The notes beneath the pieces are model-generated. The model saw nothing but the letters and a program-made list of their open reading frames with translations. It was not told where the DNA came from and did no database searches. From contig CAWBPR010000008.1 of the NCBI GenBank assembly GCA_963790775.1, forward strand, positions 496,001-560,000: a stretch of DNA of 64,000 nucleotides. The letters run 5' to 3'. The stretch comes from JASJBU01 sp963790775. Its GTDB lineage: Bacteria; Pseudomonadota; Gammaproteobacteria; Chromatiales; Chromatiaceae. Below are positions 53,424 through 62,548 of the stretch, piece by piece; the stretch's first letter is position 1; each line of letters opens with the position of its first letter. A program made the translations under genes and the position numbers.

Positions 53424-54915
53424 ATGAGTCTGCTGAAACTCCCCCCGGCACTGATTGCGGTTCTGGCCGGCATCCTGACCACGCTCTCTTTTGCGCCTTT
53501 TGGGGTATGGCCATTGGCGATGCTGGGACCGGCGCTGCTGTTCTGGCTATGGTTGAATAATCCAGGGGCAGGATTTCGTCTCGGATTGCTCTATGGTCTG
53601 GGTTTGATGGGCAGTGGCATTACCTGGTTGCATGTCAGTATCGCGCAGTTCGGCAATGTCGGCTGGTTCTTTCCCATCCTGGTGACCCTGGTCTTCGTGC
53701 TCGCCATTGCCCTTTACTACGGGCTCCTCGGCTGGCTGGGTGAAAAATTCAAGACCGGGGACAGACTCAGGGTAATGGTGGTTTTTCCGGCTCTCTGGGT
53801 GATGATTGAGTGGTTTCGAGGCTGGTTTCTGACTGGCTTTCCCTGGCTGGAGCTGGGTTATTCTCAGATCGACACCCCCCTGGCGGGGTATGGGCCGCTC
53901 CTGGGCGGCCTGGGTATCAGCTATGCAGTGGCGCTTTCCGCCGGCTTGATGCTGATGATGGTCAAAGCCGGTCCGGTGCGCTGGTACGCCGCCTCCGGGA
54001 TTGCTGGCGATCTGGCTGGCGGGCTGGGGTCTGTTGCAGATGCAATGGAGTCAGCAAGTCGCGGATCCTATCAAGGTTGCCCTGATCCAGGGCAATATTC
54101 CTCAGCACAAGAAGTGGGACATCGATCAGTTACTGCCTTCATTGAGTCTTTATGCGAACAGGACCAAGGAGAATTTTGGCGTCGGGCTGATCGTCTGGCC
54201 GGAAACCGCAGTATCCGCTTTTCAATATCAGGTGGATGAAGCCTTCCTGCAGCCACTGGAAGCGGCATTGAAAAAACAGGGTACAGAACTCGTTTTCGGT
54301 GTGGTGCGCCTGGATGAGGACGGCAATCGCTACTACAACGCCATGGTTGCCATGGGAAAGCAGCGGGATCATTACTACAAACGCCACCTGGTGCCGTTTA
54401 CCGAGTATCTGCCGCTTAAATCCCTGCTCTGGTCATTCGTTGACTTCTTCTCCATTCCCATGTCCGACTTTACTGCCGGCAGTAAAGCCAAGCCGTTGAT
54501 GCAGGTAGGTGATCATCAGGTCGGCATGTCGATCTGTTACGAAGATGCTTTCGGCGGTGAAATGGCCCAGGCCATCCCGGAGGCGGCCTATCTTATCAAC
54601 GCCAGTAATGATGCCTGGTTTGGTGATTCATTGGCGCCTCATCAGCATCTGCAGATTGCCCGGATGCGCGCCTTAGAGACCAGCCGCTATCTGCTGCGCT
54701 CCACGAATACCGGGATTTCCGCAATCGTTGGCCCCCAAGGTGAATTGGTTGCCAGTTCGCCCCTGCTGGAGGAGGCCGTGGTGCAGGGAGAGATCCAGCC
54801 TATGTCCGGGAGCACGCCCTATGCCCGGTTCGGAAATCTGCCCATCCTGACATTAATGAGCCTGCTGCTTGTCATCGGCTTTCCCAGTGCGTATTTGAAG
54901 TCCCGCGGCAGTTGA
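53424..54915 (+). CDS. lnt: apolipoprotein N-acyltransferase Lnt (frameshifted), about 497 aa
   Basis: It adds the third acyl chain to lipoproteins in the inner membrane. N-terminal helices (about residues 1-190) are followed by a C-N hydrolase domain: Glu in VWPETAVSAF, Lys in YYKRHLVPFTEY and Cys in MSICYEDAFGG. The two frames join near 53996-54000 if one G is removed from a G run (AASGLLAIWLAGWGLL). Lnt is essential in most Gram-negative bacteria, so the indel is probably a sequencing error. It is the last gene of the conserved cluster. Confidence 0.9.
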
Positions 54916-55419
54916 TGTGAGCGCCGTGTATGGGTGGTGTGCGTTGAGCGTGCGACCTATTTTGGGCTGACGGGAATACCCTTATTTAAATTTCATTCTG
55001 TTAGGCGTATAAAAGTAGTCGGGAAGAAACGATGGCAGGATGCTGTCGTGATAAATATTAAAAACATCCTGACAACCCATGCAATCTGATTATGAACCCA
55101 GAGTGCAGAGAAGGATGTGGACGGTTTGTTAAGAAACGGGTTAGCCGACCGGGGCTTGAATTAAGCAGTATTTTCCAACGCACATTCAGATATTTCGCAA
55201 GGTCAGAATTGTGATTCGAGGCAGCCTGTCTGGCTGGGCAGGCCGTGGTTCAGCAGCTAGCCGTCAATGATTACTGACCAAGTCGAATGCCTGATCGATT
55301 GGACGCTGACTGTCTGGGCGCTAGTCCCAGACTGCACCCCGGAAAGCCGAAAGTTTCCTTCTATGCCATAAATATTTGTCCAGCGTTTAACTTCCCAGCA
55401 GCGACTTTCTTTAACTGTC
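54916..55419. other. non-coding region between lnt and menE
   Basis: About 500 bases with no gene I can support. It should hold the menE promoter. I see no clear terminator or palindrome. Confidence 0.4.
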
Positions 55420-57006
55420 ATGAAGACAACGATGAACCATTGGATTGAACAGTCAGTTTTGGGTAGGTATTGGCGGCAGGTGCAGAGCAGGTCTGCTGGG
55501 AGTGTCAGGCCCCGAAGCAATGAGATGCCAGGCAGATGGCTGGCGCGCGCAGTGAAAAAAGATCGCCAAAGAATCGCTCTGCATATGCCCGGTCTCAGTT
55601 TGAGCTACGCGGAACTGGCGAACAGGGTTGAACTGTTTAGCACCCGTTTGCAGAGTTTATCCAACACGCCGGTGGTCGGAGTCTGCGCCACTGACCCCTT
55701 GCTGATTGCAATGAGTCTTTACGCTGCTGCCCGCTTAGGGCGCGCCTTGCTGCCCCTCGATGCCGGGATGCCTGAGGAGCAGCGTCTATCCCTGCTCAGG
55801 CAGAGCGGTTGCCGGCTGGTGGTGACAGATATGGCCCTGCCGCTGCCGCAAGGTGTAGAGAGGGTTGCCGGAGAAACTCTGCTTGATCTACTCGAGAGTC
55901 AGGCGGTTCAACCCGGAAATCTGATTGATGCGTCCATGCTGAATCCCGGGAGAATTCTGTTGATCGTGCCAACCAGCGGCACCAGCAGTGCTCCCAAAGG
56001 GGTCATGCTCTCGGCGGCGAATCTGGCGGCCAGCGCCGTACAGGTCAATGCGCAGTTGTCTCTGCAAGCGGATGACTGTTGGCTGAACTGTCTCCCATTG
56101 AGTCATGTCGCCGGGCTGTCCATCCCCTATCGTTGTCTTGAGGCAGGCGCAACAATGGTGCTGCATGACCGGTTCAATACAGAGCAGGTCTGGCAGGATC
56201 TGGAGGAACACCGGGTTAGCCATATCTCGTTGGTCCCCGCCATGCTGGGACGTCTGCTGGATGCGGCTCAAGGTAGAATGGCCCCCGCCGCGCTGCGTGT
56301 TGCCCTGATCGGCGGCGGTCCACTTGACCCTTCACTGGCAAAGCGCGCCCATGCGGCTGGCTGGCCGCTGGTGGTCTGTTACGGCATGACTGAGACCGGT
56401 TCGATGTGTGTGCTGGACCAGACCGCGCAGGCTGGTATCAAGCCAGGGCGGGTCGGGGAACCCATGCCGGGTTTTCGGATTACCCTGTGCGAAGATGGTT
56501 CGGGGGAGATACTGGTGTCGGGTGATGCGGTGATGGCGGGTTATGTGAATCCACAACTAAAACCAGGCGATGGCCTGCAGCAGGGTTGCTTCAAGACCGG
56601 CGATCTGGGTTATTGGGATAATCAGGCTCAGCTCTGTGTCACCGGTCGGGCGGACGATCTCATGAATTCCGGTGGTTTGCGTCTTCATCCCAGGGAGGTG
56701 GAGCGTCTGCTGGAAGCCTGTCCAGGACTGAGCTCTGCGGCAGTCAGTTGCCGGCCCGACCCCCTGTGGGGCGATCGTCTGGTGGTATTGTATGAAGGAC
56801 GGGTGTCAGAGGTATGGCTGGAGGCATGGGTGCGTCTCTATCTGCCCAAGGGGTTGCGCCCCAGAGAATTTCTGAAGGTCGATGCCCTGCCGAGAAATCG
56901 CATGGGTAAAGTGGATCGCGGGGCACTCAAGCGGCATATCCAGTCAGTTCGTTACGCATTGCCTCAGGCAGCGCCATGGGTTTCCGGTCAGCAGCATTCA
57001 GCATGA
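55420..57006 (+). CDS. menE: o-succinylbenzoate-CoA ligase MenE, up to 528 aa
   Basis: It activates o-succinylbenzoate with ATP and CoA in menaquinone synthesis. AMP-binding motifs: LLIVPTSGTSSAPKGVMLS near residue 185, CYGMTETGSM, and the C-terminal GRADDLMNSGGLRLHPREVE with RNRMGKVDRGALKR Lys motif. The first about 35 residues (to the ATG at 55525) may not be translated, because the family usually starts close to AVKKDRQRIALHMPGLSLSY. It converges on the thioesterase gene with an 80-base overlap at the 3' ends. Confidence 0.92.
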   Translation: MKTTMNHWIEQSVLGRYWRQVQSRSAGSVRPRSNEMPGRWLARAVKKDRQRIALHMPGLSLSYAELANRVELFSTRLQSLSNTPVVGVCATDPLLIAMSLYAAARLGRALLPLDAGMPEEQRLSLLRQSGCRLVVTDMALPLPQGVERVAGETLLDLLESQAVQPGNLIDASMLNPGRILLIVPTSGTSSAPKGVMLSAANLAASAVQVNAQLSLQADDCWLNCLPLSHVAGLSIPYRCLEAGATMVLHDRFNTEQVWQDLEEHRVSHISLVPAMLGRLLDAAQGRMAPAALRVALIGGGPLDPSLAKRAHAAGWPLVVCYGMTETGSMCVLDQTAQAGIKPGRVGEPMPGFRITLCEDGSGEILVSGDAVMAGYVNPQLKPGDGLQQGCFKTGDLGYWDNQAQLCVTGRADDLMNSGGLRLHPREVERLLEACPGLSSAAVSCRPDPLWGDRLVVLYEGRVSEVWLEAWVRLYLPKGLRPREFLKVDALPRNRMGKVDRGALKRHIQSVRYALPQAAPWVSGQQHSA

Positions 57007-57340
57007 CATGGGTGGTTTTAAGGCGCGCGCATTCCTGACTCCGTTGGTTGAGAAAATGGTAACTGACAGTAAATGATGAGTTGCCGATCCTTTCCAGCTG
57101 CAGGATGATGATCAACTGATCGTCGTGACGCACCGGCAGCAAAAAGTCGGCCTCGCTGTGTACCAGCGGCAGCAGGGTCTGATTGCCGATCAATCCCGCA
57201 AGCCCGCAACCGATCTTGGCCATGAATGCTTCGTAGGCATCGTGTGCATGGCGGAAGTAATGAGCGAAGAACATTACGCCAGCCGCATCAATATCGTGCA
57301 GCCTGGCGGTCAATGGGTATTCGAATGGCTTTCTGGTCAC
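56927..57340 (-). CDS. menI: hot-dog thioesterase, probable 1,4-dihydroxy-2-naphthoyl-CoA hydrolase
   Basis: It probably releases DHNA from its CoA ester, the step before prenylation by MenA. The 4HBT signature is HDIDAAGVMFFAHYFRHAHDAYEAFM, with catalytic Asp in the N-terminal HDID. Length (about 137 residues) fits the family. I start it at GTG 57340, four bases after the menC stop at 57345, because upstream residues overlap menC. The MenI role comes from operon position. The 3' end overlaps menE (opposite strand). Confidence 0.75.
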   Translation of the reverse strand: MTRKPFEYPLTARLHDIDAAGVMFFAHYFRHAHDAYEAFMAKIGCGLAGLIGNQTLLPLVHSEADFLLPVRHDDQLIIILQLERIGNSSFTVSYHFLNQRSQECARLKTTHVMLNAADRKPMALPEAMRNELTGYAA

Positions 57341-57344
57341 AGGA

Positions 57345-58428
57345 TCAATCCGGGTTGTTTGCGAATTCTGATGATAAGTGAGCGCCCAGCCCGGCAATAT
57401 CGGGGAGCTGCAGCCTGCCATGCAGGATTGCCGGTGGTTCTGTCACATTGATGGTAAACCAATCGCTGGTTGCGAGACCATGAGCCAATGGCCGGCCGGG
57501 TTGATTGATCGCCATGGCCAGCTGCGCTGCCGCACGGATACCGACTGCGCTCTCCAGCGTGCTGGTGACTACGCTTTCGATGCCTGCCTGTTGCGCACGG
57601 TCGGCTAATCTTTTTGCTGGAAGCAGTCCGCCCAGCACGCAGGGTTTGATGATCAGACGCCTGACAGGAGCTTGTTCAAGCAACTCCTCCTGCGAAAACC
57701 GGGTGAGGGATTCATCCAGAGCTATAGCGACCTCGGTCATACTCTGCAGTTCACGCAGCCAGTCGGCGCGGGGCTCCTGTAATGGTTCTTCCAGGGATTC
57801 AATGGGTAGCCCCGAGAGCCTGCTGTACGAACTCGCTGGCTTCCAGTCCTGCTCCAGGCGCCGTTGGCATCCAGTCTCAAGCGAATATCCGCGGGCATTT
57901 CAGAGGATAGCTGCTGCAGCAGGCCTATCTCCCCCTCCACTCCAGCAAGTCCGACCTTGAGCTTCACTGTCTGATAGCCCTGATGTACTAGATCATTGAC
58001 TCGTTCAGCGACCTGTTCGTCCAGAACCCCGCCCGAGCCGTTCACAGCCACCTCGTTGCCGGCTGTCGGTGAGAGCCAGCGGCGCAGGCTGAGATGTTCG
58101 GCTTGGCTGATGAGGTCCAGCAGGGCGGTTTCCAGGGCATGGCGAGCTGCAGGATTACGGGTCATGCGGGGAGTTGTCTGAGTGCGTCACGGGGTGACAG
58201 TCGCTTGCTGTAGCAGTGGCAGTTGGGCGGTCAGCCATGCCTCAGCCACGGGAGCGTTTCCGTACCCGCCTCAGGCAGCGGCGCGCAGTCGCCATGGCCC
58301 AGCAGACCAGTGTCAGTGGTGAGTTGCACAATCCAGCCGTCGCGTTGCCTGAGGGTCCCCCGGTTTGTTCGCCAGGCATGCCTGAGCGGCAGACTGTATG
58401 GGATTAGTCTGCCGGAGGCGATGTGCAT
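57345..58428 (-). CDS. menC: o-succinylbenzoate synthase MenC (several frameshifts)
   Basis: An enolase-superfamily dehydratase forming o-succinylbenzoate. The intact-looking pieces are, in order: N-terminal domain MHIASGRLIPYSLPLRHAW to APLPEAGTETL; ARHALETALLDL, YQTVKLKVGLAG (KxK acid/base Lys) and RLRLDANGAW (metal Asp); then IESLEEPLQEPRADWL (metal Glu), ALDESL (metal Asp) and LIIKPCVLGG. The frame changes near 58240 (one G lost), twice around 58160-58185 (compensating), and near 57860 (one G lost). Either decay or poor base calling. A palindrome lies directly upstream at 58432-58479. It lies in the men operon behind menA. Confidence 0.8.
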
Positions 58429-58431
58429 ATC

Positions 58432-58479
58432 AGGGCCTGTGGACACTCTGTGGAGTTCCATCGAGTGTCAACAGGTCCT
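58432..58479. repeat. dispersed palindrome (copy 2) at the menA-menC junction
   Basis: AGGGCCTGTGGACACTC (58432-58448) pairs with GAGTGTCAACAGGTCCT (58463-58479) at 15 of 17 positions. Its core matches the palindrome at 29944-30002. It overlaps the menA stop (58478-58480) and lies four bases before the menC start. It might act as an RNA hairpin between the two cistrons. Confidence 0.65.
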
Positions 58480-59343
58480 AGAGCAGCAGGCCGCTACTCA
58501 GGAGCAACCCGTAGAGTAGTTGCAACAGCGCGGTGCGGGCCAGAATCTGGTTGAAGGCCGGCCCCGGCTTTTCGCTCGAGGAAGCGGCGCAGCAGGAGCC
58601 AGGCCAGCGGCAGGGCGAGCAGCACCAGCCAGATGCCGGTACCCACTCCGGTGAGCAGCAGCGGCAGCAGGAAAGGCGCAAGGATCAGCAGGGCGTAGAA
58701 CTGTTGTGAGCGGTGCTCCCCCAGATAGTGGGTGAGGGTCAGCTTGCCCGCCTTGCGGTCACTCTGCAGATCCCGGTAGTTGTTCACCAGCAGCACCGCG
58801 GCGGCGAGAAAGCCGATGGCGCAGGCTGCGGCCAGGGCATTCAGTGACAGGCTTAACGTTTGCAGATAGTAGCTGCCGAGTACGGCCACCAGGCCGAAGA
58901 AGAGGAATACGAAGAGTTCACCGCTGGCGCTGTAGGCGATGGGTTTGGGGCCGCCGGTGTAGGCGTAGCCCGCCAGCAGTGAGGTGAGGCCGATGGCGAA
59001 GATCGGCCAGCCGCCACGCCACACCAGATAGAGCCCGATGAGCAAAGGCCAGGGCGAAGGCGATATGGGCGCCGCGTTTGACCATCTCGATGCTCAACCA
59101 GCCCTGGGCGGTGGCCCTGGGCGGCCCCAGGCGGTCCACGGTATCGGCGCCGCGTTCAAAATCCTTCGCGTCGTTATGCAGATTGGTGCCGATCTGGATC
59201 AGCAGAGCGCCAAGCAGGGCCGCCAGCGCGGACAGACTATGAAACTGCTGTGTCTCACTCCAGGCCAGGGTGATGCCGACAAGCACCGGTATCAGCGAAA
59301 GGCTGAGGGTCTTGGGCCGGATGGCCAGGAACCAATACTTCAT
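58478..59343 (-). CDS. menA: 1,4-dihydroxy-2-naphthoate polyprenyltransferase MenA (two frameshifts), about 287 aa
   Basis: A membrane prenyltransferase of the UbiA superfamily. The first Asp-rich motif is NLHNDAKDFERGADTVDR, and the second is NNYRDLQSDRKAGKLT. Eight or so hydrophobic segments follow. The frames join if one T is removed near 59044 (giving ALALLIGLYLVW) and one G from the run near 58562-58566 (giving KAGPAFNQILAR). The start ATG 59343 overlaps the menB stop by ATGA. Confidence 0.88.
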
Positions 59344-60171
59344 GGCCTGCGGGGAAACTTGCTGAAATCAACCGGGCGTTTCTCGACAAAGGCGTCACGT
59401 CCCTCCTGGGCCTCGTCAGTCAAATAGAAGAGCGCGGTGGCATTGCCCGCCAGCTCCTGAATCCCGGCCAGGCCATCGGTTTCGGCGTTGAAAGCGGACT
59501 TCAAGTACCCGCAGCGCGGTGGGGGAGTGGGCCAGCATCTCACGGCACCAGTTGACGGTTTCCCGCTCCAGCTCGGCCAGGGGAACGACCGTATTCACCA
59601 GTCCCATTTCCAGGGCCTGTTGTGCGTCATACTGGCGGCACAGAAACCAGATCTCCTTGGCCTTCTTCATGCCTACGGTGCGCGCCAGCAGACCGGCGCC
59701 AAGGCCGGCGTCAAAGCTGCCTACCTTGGGGCCGGTCTGGCCAAAACGGGCATTGTCCGCCGCGATGCTGAGGTCGCAGATCAGATGCAGCACATGGCCG
59801 CCGCCAATGGCGTAACCGGCAACCATCGCCACCACGGGCTTGGGCAGGGTGCGGATCTGGCGCTGCAGCTCCAGCACATTCAGGTGTTCTACTCCCTGGC
59901 TGTCGCGATAACCCGCTGCACCACGGATCTTCTGGTCGCCGCCGGAGCAAAAGGCGAGGTCACCGGCGCCGGTGAGGATGATCACCCCGATCTGCGGGTC
60001 CAGGTGGGCGCGCCGGAATGCATCGCTCATCTCCCTGACGGTCTCCGGCCGAAAGGCATTGCGCACCTGCGGGCGGTTGATGGTGATCTTGGCGATGCCC
60101 TCAGCCTGGTGGTAGAGGATGTCCTGATAGTCGCTGTGCGGCGGGGTTTGCCAGCTAATGTCGTTGCTCAT
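59340..60171 (-). CDS. menB: 1,4-dihydroxy-2-naphthoyl-CoA synthase MenB (one frameshift), about 276 aa
   Basis: A crotonase-fold enzyme that closes the second naphthoate ring. SGGDQKIRGAAGYRD, AGYAIGGGHVLHLICDLSIA and GSFDAGLGAGLLARTVG mark the acyl-CoA pocket. The last 60 residues lie in another frame: removing one T near 59508 gives LRVLKSAFNAETDGLAGIQEL and the family C-terminus GRDAFVEKRPVDFSKFPRRP. The gene is first in the menB-menA-menC-menI order. Confidence 0.9.
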
Positions 60172-60286
60172 GCCTGATTTGTCTGCATTGACTCTGAAAT
60201 TGGTGGGCCTATCTTAGGGAAACCTGGGAAAAATTCCATTCTGGAAATTACTCTTTACTCAGAACAGCTGTTTCAAGGGGGATTCA

Positions 60287-60932
60287 ATGAAACAAAAAGG
60301 AATCTGGTTATTTGCATTGGGCGCCCTGCTGGCATTCATCAGTGTGGCATTGGGAAACTCACTCCAGGCCGAGCTGAGAGTCCTGCCGGTTGAGCGCATG
60401 ATGCAGGAACCTGGGTTGGATGCACGTGCGATTTTTGGGGTTTGCTTTTGGGGTTCCACTGGGCATCGGCATCAGTGTTCTGGGATTATTGAGTCGCAGT
60501 GGCGCCTCTGCCAGGCGTATGCTGATATCTATGGGCGTGCTGCTGGCAGGTGTGCTGGCGGCAGGACTGGTGCCGGAGATCTGGGGGAGGGAACTGCATA
60601 CGCGGTTTTTCGGCATGGGTGGTTACAGCATCATACTGCTGGTATTCGGGGTTATCTGGTTTTGGGGGCGTTATCGAGCAGCGCTGACCCGCGCGGCGCG
60701 GAACGGGGCGGATCTGCAGGGCATCGGCTATCTCTGCTTTGCGCTGGCGGCCTGGAATCTCTGCGGCGCCGCAACCATGCCGTCATTTGCACTTGAACCG
60801 GAGATGATGCTGGCCATGGGGTCGCAGGCTTTTGCTATCGGTCAGATGAAAACAGTCATGGTGCTGTTCGTCCTGGGTTGGCTGTCTACCCTGCTTGGAT
60901 ACTGGGTGACGCTCAAAGCTATAAAGGATTGA
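60287..60932 (+). CDS. membrane protein of unknown function (one frameshift), about 214 aa
   Basis: Not recognised. The first 50 residues contain a hydrophobic helix (WLFALGALLAFISVALG). In the downstream frame there are several more, GFAFGVPLGIGISVLGLLS, LISMGVLLAGVLAAGLVP, IILLVFGVIWFWG and VLFVLGWLSTLLGYWVTL. Removing one T near 60433-60437 joins the two (AILGFAFGVPLG). It is followed by DUF6279 27 bases later, so it may be co-transcribed. It sits between menB and menD on the opposite strand. Confidence 0.6.
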
Positions 60933-60959
60933 AACAACTTTTCGAGGGAGAAGCCGGCT

Positions 60960-61868
60960 ATGGTGCGTTTGCTTTGGATTGTAATCCTGTGTGTTTTAGC
61001 GGCGGGCTGCAGCCGGGTGAAATTTGCCTACCATCAATTGGATTGGTTGATACCCTATTATGTGGAAAATTATATTGAACTCAGCGACATCCAGGATTCC
61101 TCCCTGGAGAGAGAAGTCGAGAAGCTGCTGCATTGGCATTGTGGCTCCCATCTTTCCGCCTATGCAGAGTTACTGCGCAGCGCCAATCACGATTTTCAGA
61201 GTGGCTCGATGGATACAGCGCGGCTGCAGTCAATACTGAATAAAATTGAAATCTACTGGAAAGAGATCAAACAGCAGGCGAGTCCAGCAATTGCTGAGCT
61301 GTTTCTCACTTCAAATCAGGCCCAGATCGACGAGTTTTTTGCCGGGTTGCAGGAACGAAACAGCACATGGCTTGCTGAGTACCGATCCCAGTCGCAAGAG
61401 GAGTTACGCCGAGATTATCAAACACGCATGACGGATGAACTGGAGCGTTGGTTTGGGCCCTTGAACCCTGCACAGCAGCAGGCGGTCGTCGAGTGGAGCC
61501 AGCGCTTCAAGCCGCTGGGGATGGAGGGATTGGAAGCACGGCAGCAGTGGCAGGAGGAGCTGAGACGGTTAGTCAGCAAACGCGACGATGAGCAGGCATT
61601 TACTGCGGGTATTAAAGAACTGTTTGTCAATCCCCATACCGGACAGCCAGTTCAATACCTGAGCAGGCTGGAACAGAATCGGACAGGCATCATCAAGCTG
61701 CTGGCGGATGTTGGTGAACAGCTGAACGAGGATCAACGCAAACACCTGGCGGACAAGGCCGGTTCAGTCGCGGAAGATTTTGATCAGTTGGCTTGCATGG
61801 AGAAATCCCTGGAATCTCAATCAGCGAAGGTTTCATACCCCGCGGACAGTCTGCTCGGAACATTTTAA
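60960..61868 (+). CDS. DUF6279 family lipoprotein, 302 aa
   Basis: An outer-membrane lipoprotein-type protein. The lipobox LCVLAAGCSRVK is at residues about 10-18. The N-terminal FAYHQLDWLIPYYVENYIEL and the helical DYQTRMTDELERWFGPLNPAQQQ segments match the DUF6279 pattern. The remainder is helical. Function unknown; the context gives no direct clue. Confidence 0.82.
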   Translation: MVRLLWIVILCVLAAGCSRVKFAYHQLDWLIPYYVENYIELSDIQDSSLEREVEKLLHWHCGSHLSAYAELLRSANHDFQSGSMDTARLQSILNKIEIYWKEIKQQASPAIAELFLTSNQAQIDEFFAGLQERNSTWLAEYRSQSQEELRRDYQTRMTDELERWFGPLNPAQQQAVVEWSQRFKPLGMEGLEARQQWQEELRRLVSKRDDEQAFTAGIKELFVNPHTGQPVQYLSRLEQNRTGIIKLLADVGEQLNEDQRKHLADKAGSVAEDFDQLACMEKSLESQSAKVSYPADSLLGTF

Positions 61869-61940
61869 GCGGCTGAGTAAGGTTTGCGTAATCTGAAAAC
61901 GTTTTCTACGCTCTATATCATTACTTTCAGGATGAACTAA

Positions 61941-62466
61941 TGAAACGGAACAAGATTGCTGCGTTATCACTACTGACATTCTCTATGACAATCAACGCTG
62001 CCGGTTACTACCGCTGCACAGATGCCAACGGCAATGTTGTATTCAGCCAAACCTCCTGTGGGGAAAGGCGCTGAAAAACAAATGACTGAGGAAACCGGTT
62101 CAACTCGGATCGAAGGAAAAGGGCGGAGTGTATTCGATCAGCTGGATAGCATGAATAAGATCGGAGCTGACCACAGGTAAGAAAAAGCCCCAGGTAAGTA
62201 AGGAAAAAGATTCTTGCGCGGATATCAGGCCATTGACGCTGCGTAATGCCCGCGTCGGCGGAGACATCATGAGATGTCATACAGAACGTGATGTGCTCAG
62301 CATGTTTGGCGAGCCGGATTCCACCTCAACCAGGTCGTCTGGAAATGGCAGTGACGATGTTAGCTGGTACTATTCTTTCAAAGACACGAGTAGCCTCACC
62401 GTCTATTTTGAGAACGGTAAAGTCACGGAGTGGAGAAAGAGTAATTGGGACAGGCATAAGGATTAG
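61941..62466 (+). CDS. DUF4124-type secreted protein with C-terminal GEPD domain (two frameshifts)
   Basis: The ATG at 61941 begins a signal peptide (ALSLLTFSMTINAAG) followed by YYRCTDANGNVVFSQTSC, the DUF4124 hallmark. One G too many in the run near 62060 moves the frame, after which GAEKQMTEETGSTRIEGKG continues. A second shift near 62160 leads to TGKKKPQVSKEKDSCADIR and a small domain with FGEPDSTSTR and WYYSFKDTSSLTVYFENGKV, as in SmpA/OmlA-type repeats. The three pieces make about 174 residues. Function unknown. Confidence 0.55.
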
Positions 62467-62548
62467 TAGTTTTCTACAACATTGTTGATGTTACCTGTGT
62501 TTGAGTATCGTTCTATTCATTTAGTGCAACGCTTTCTGGACTATATGC

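Noticed and set aside
55257..55520. An 87-residue minus-strand frame upstream of menE
   Set aside because: It has no support from family features and overlaps the menE start region.
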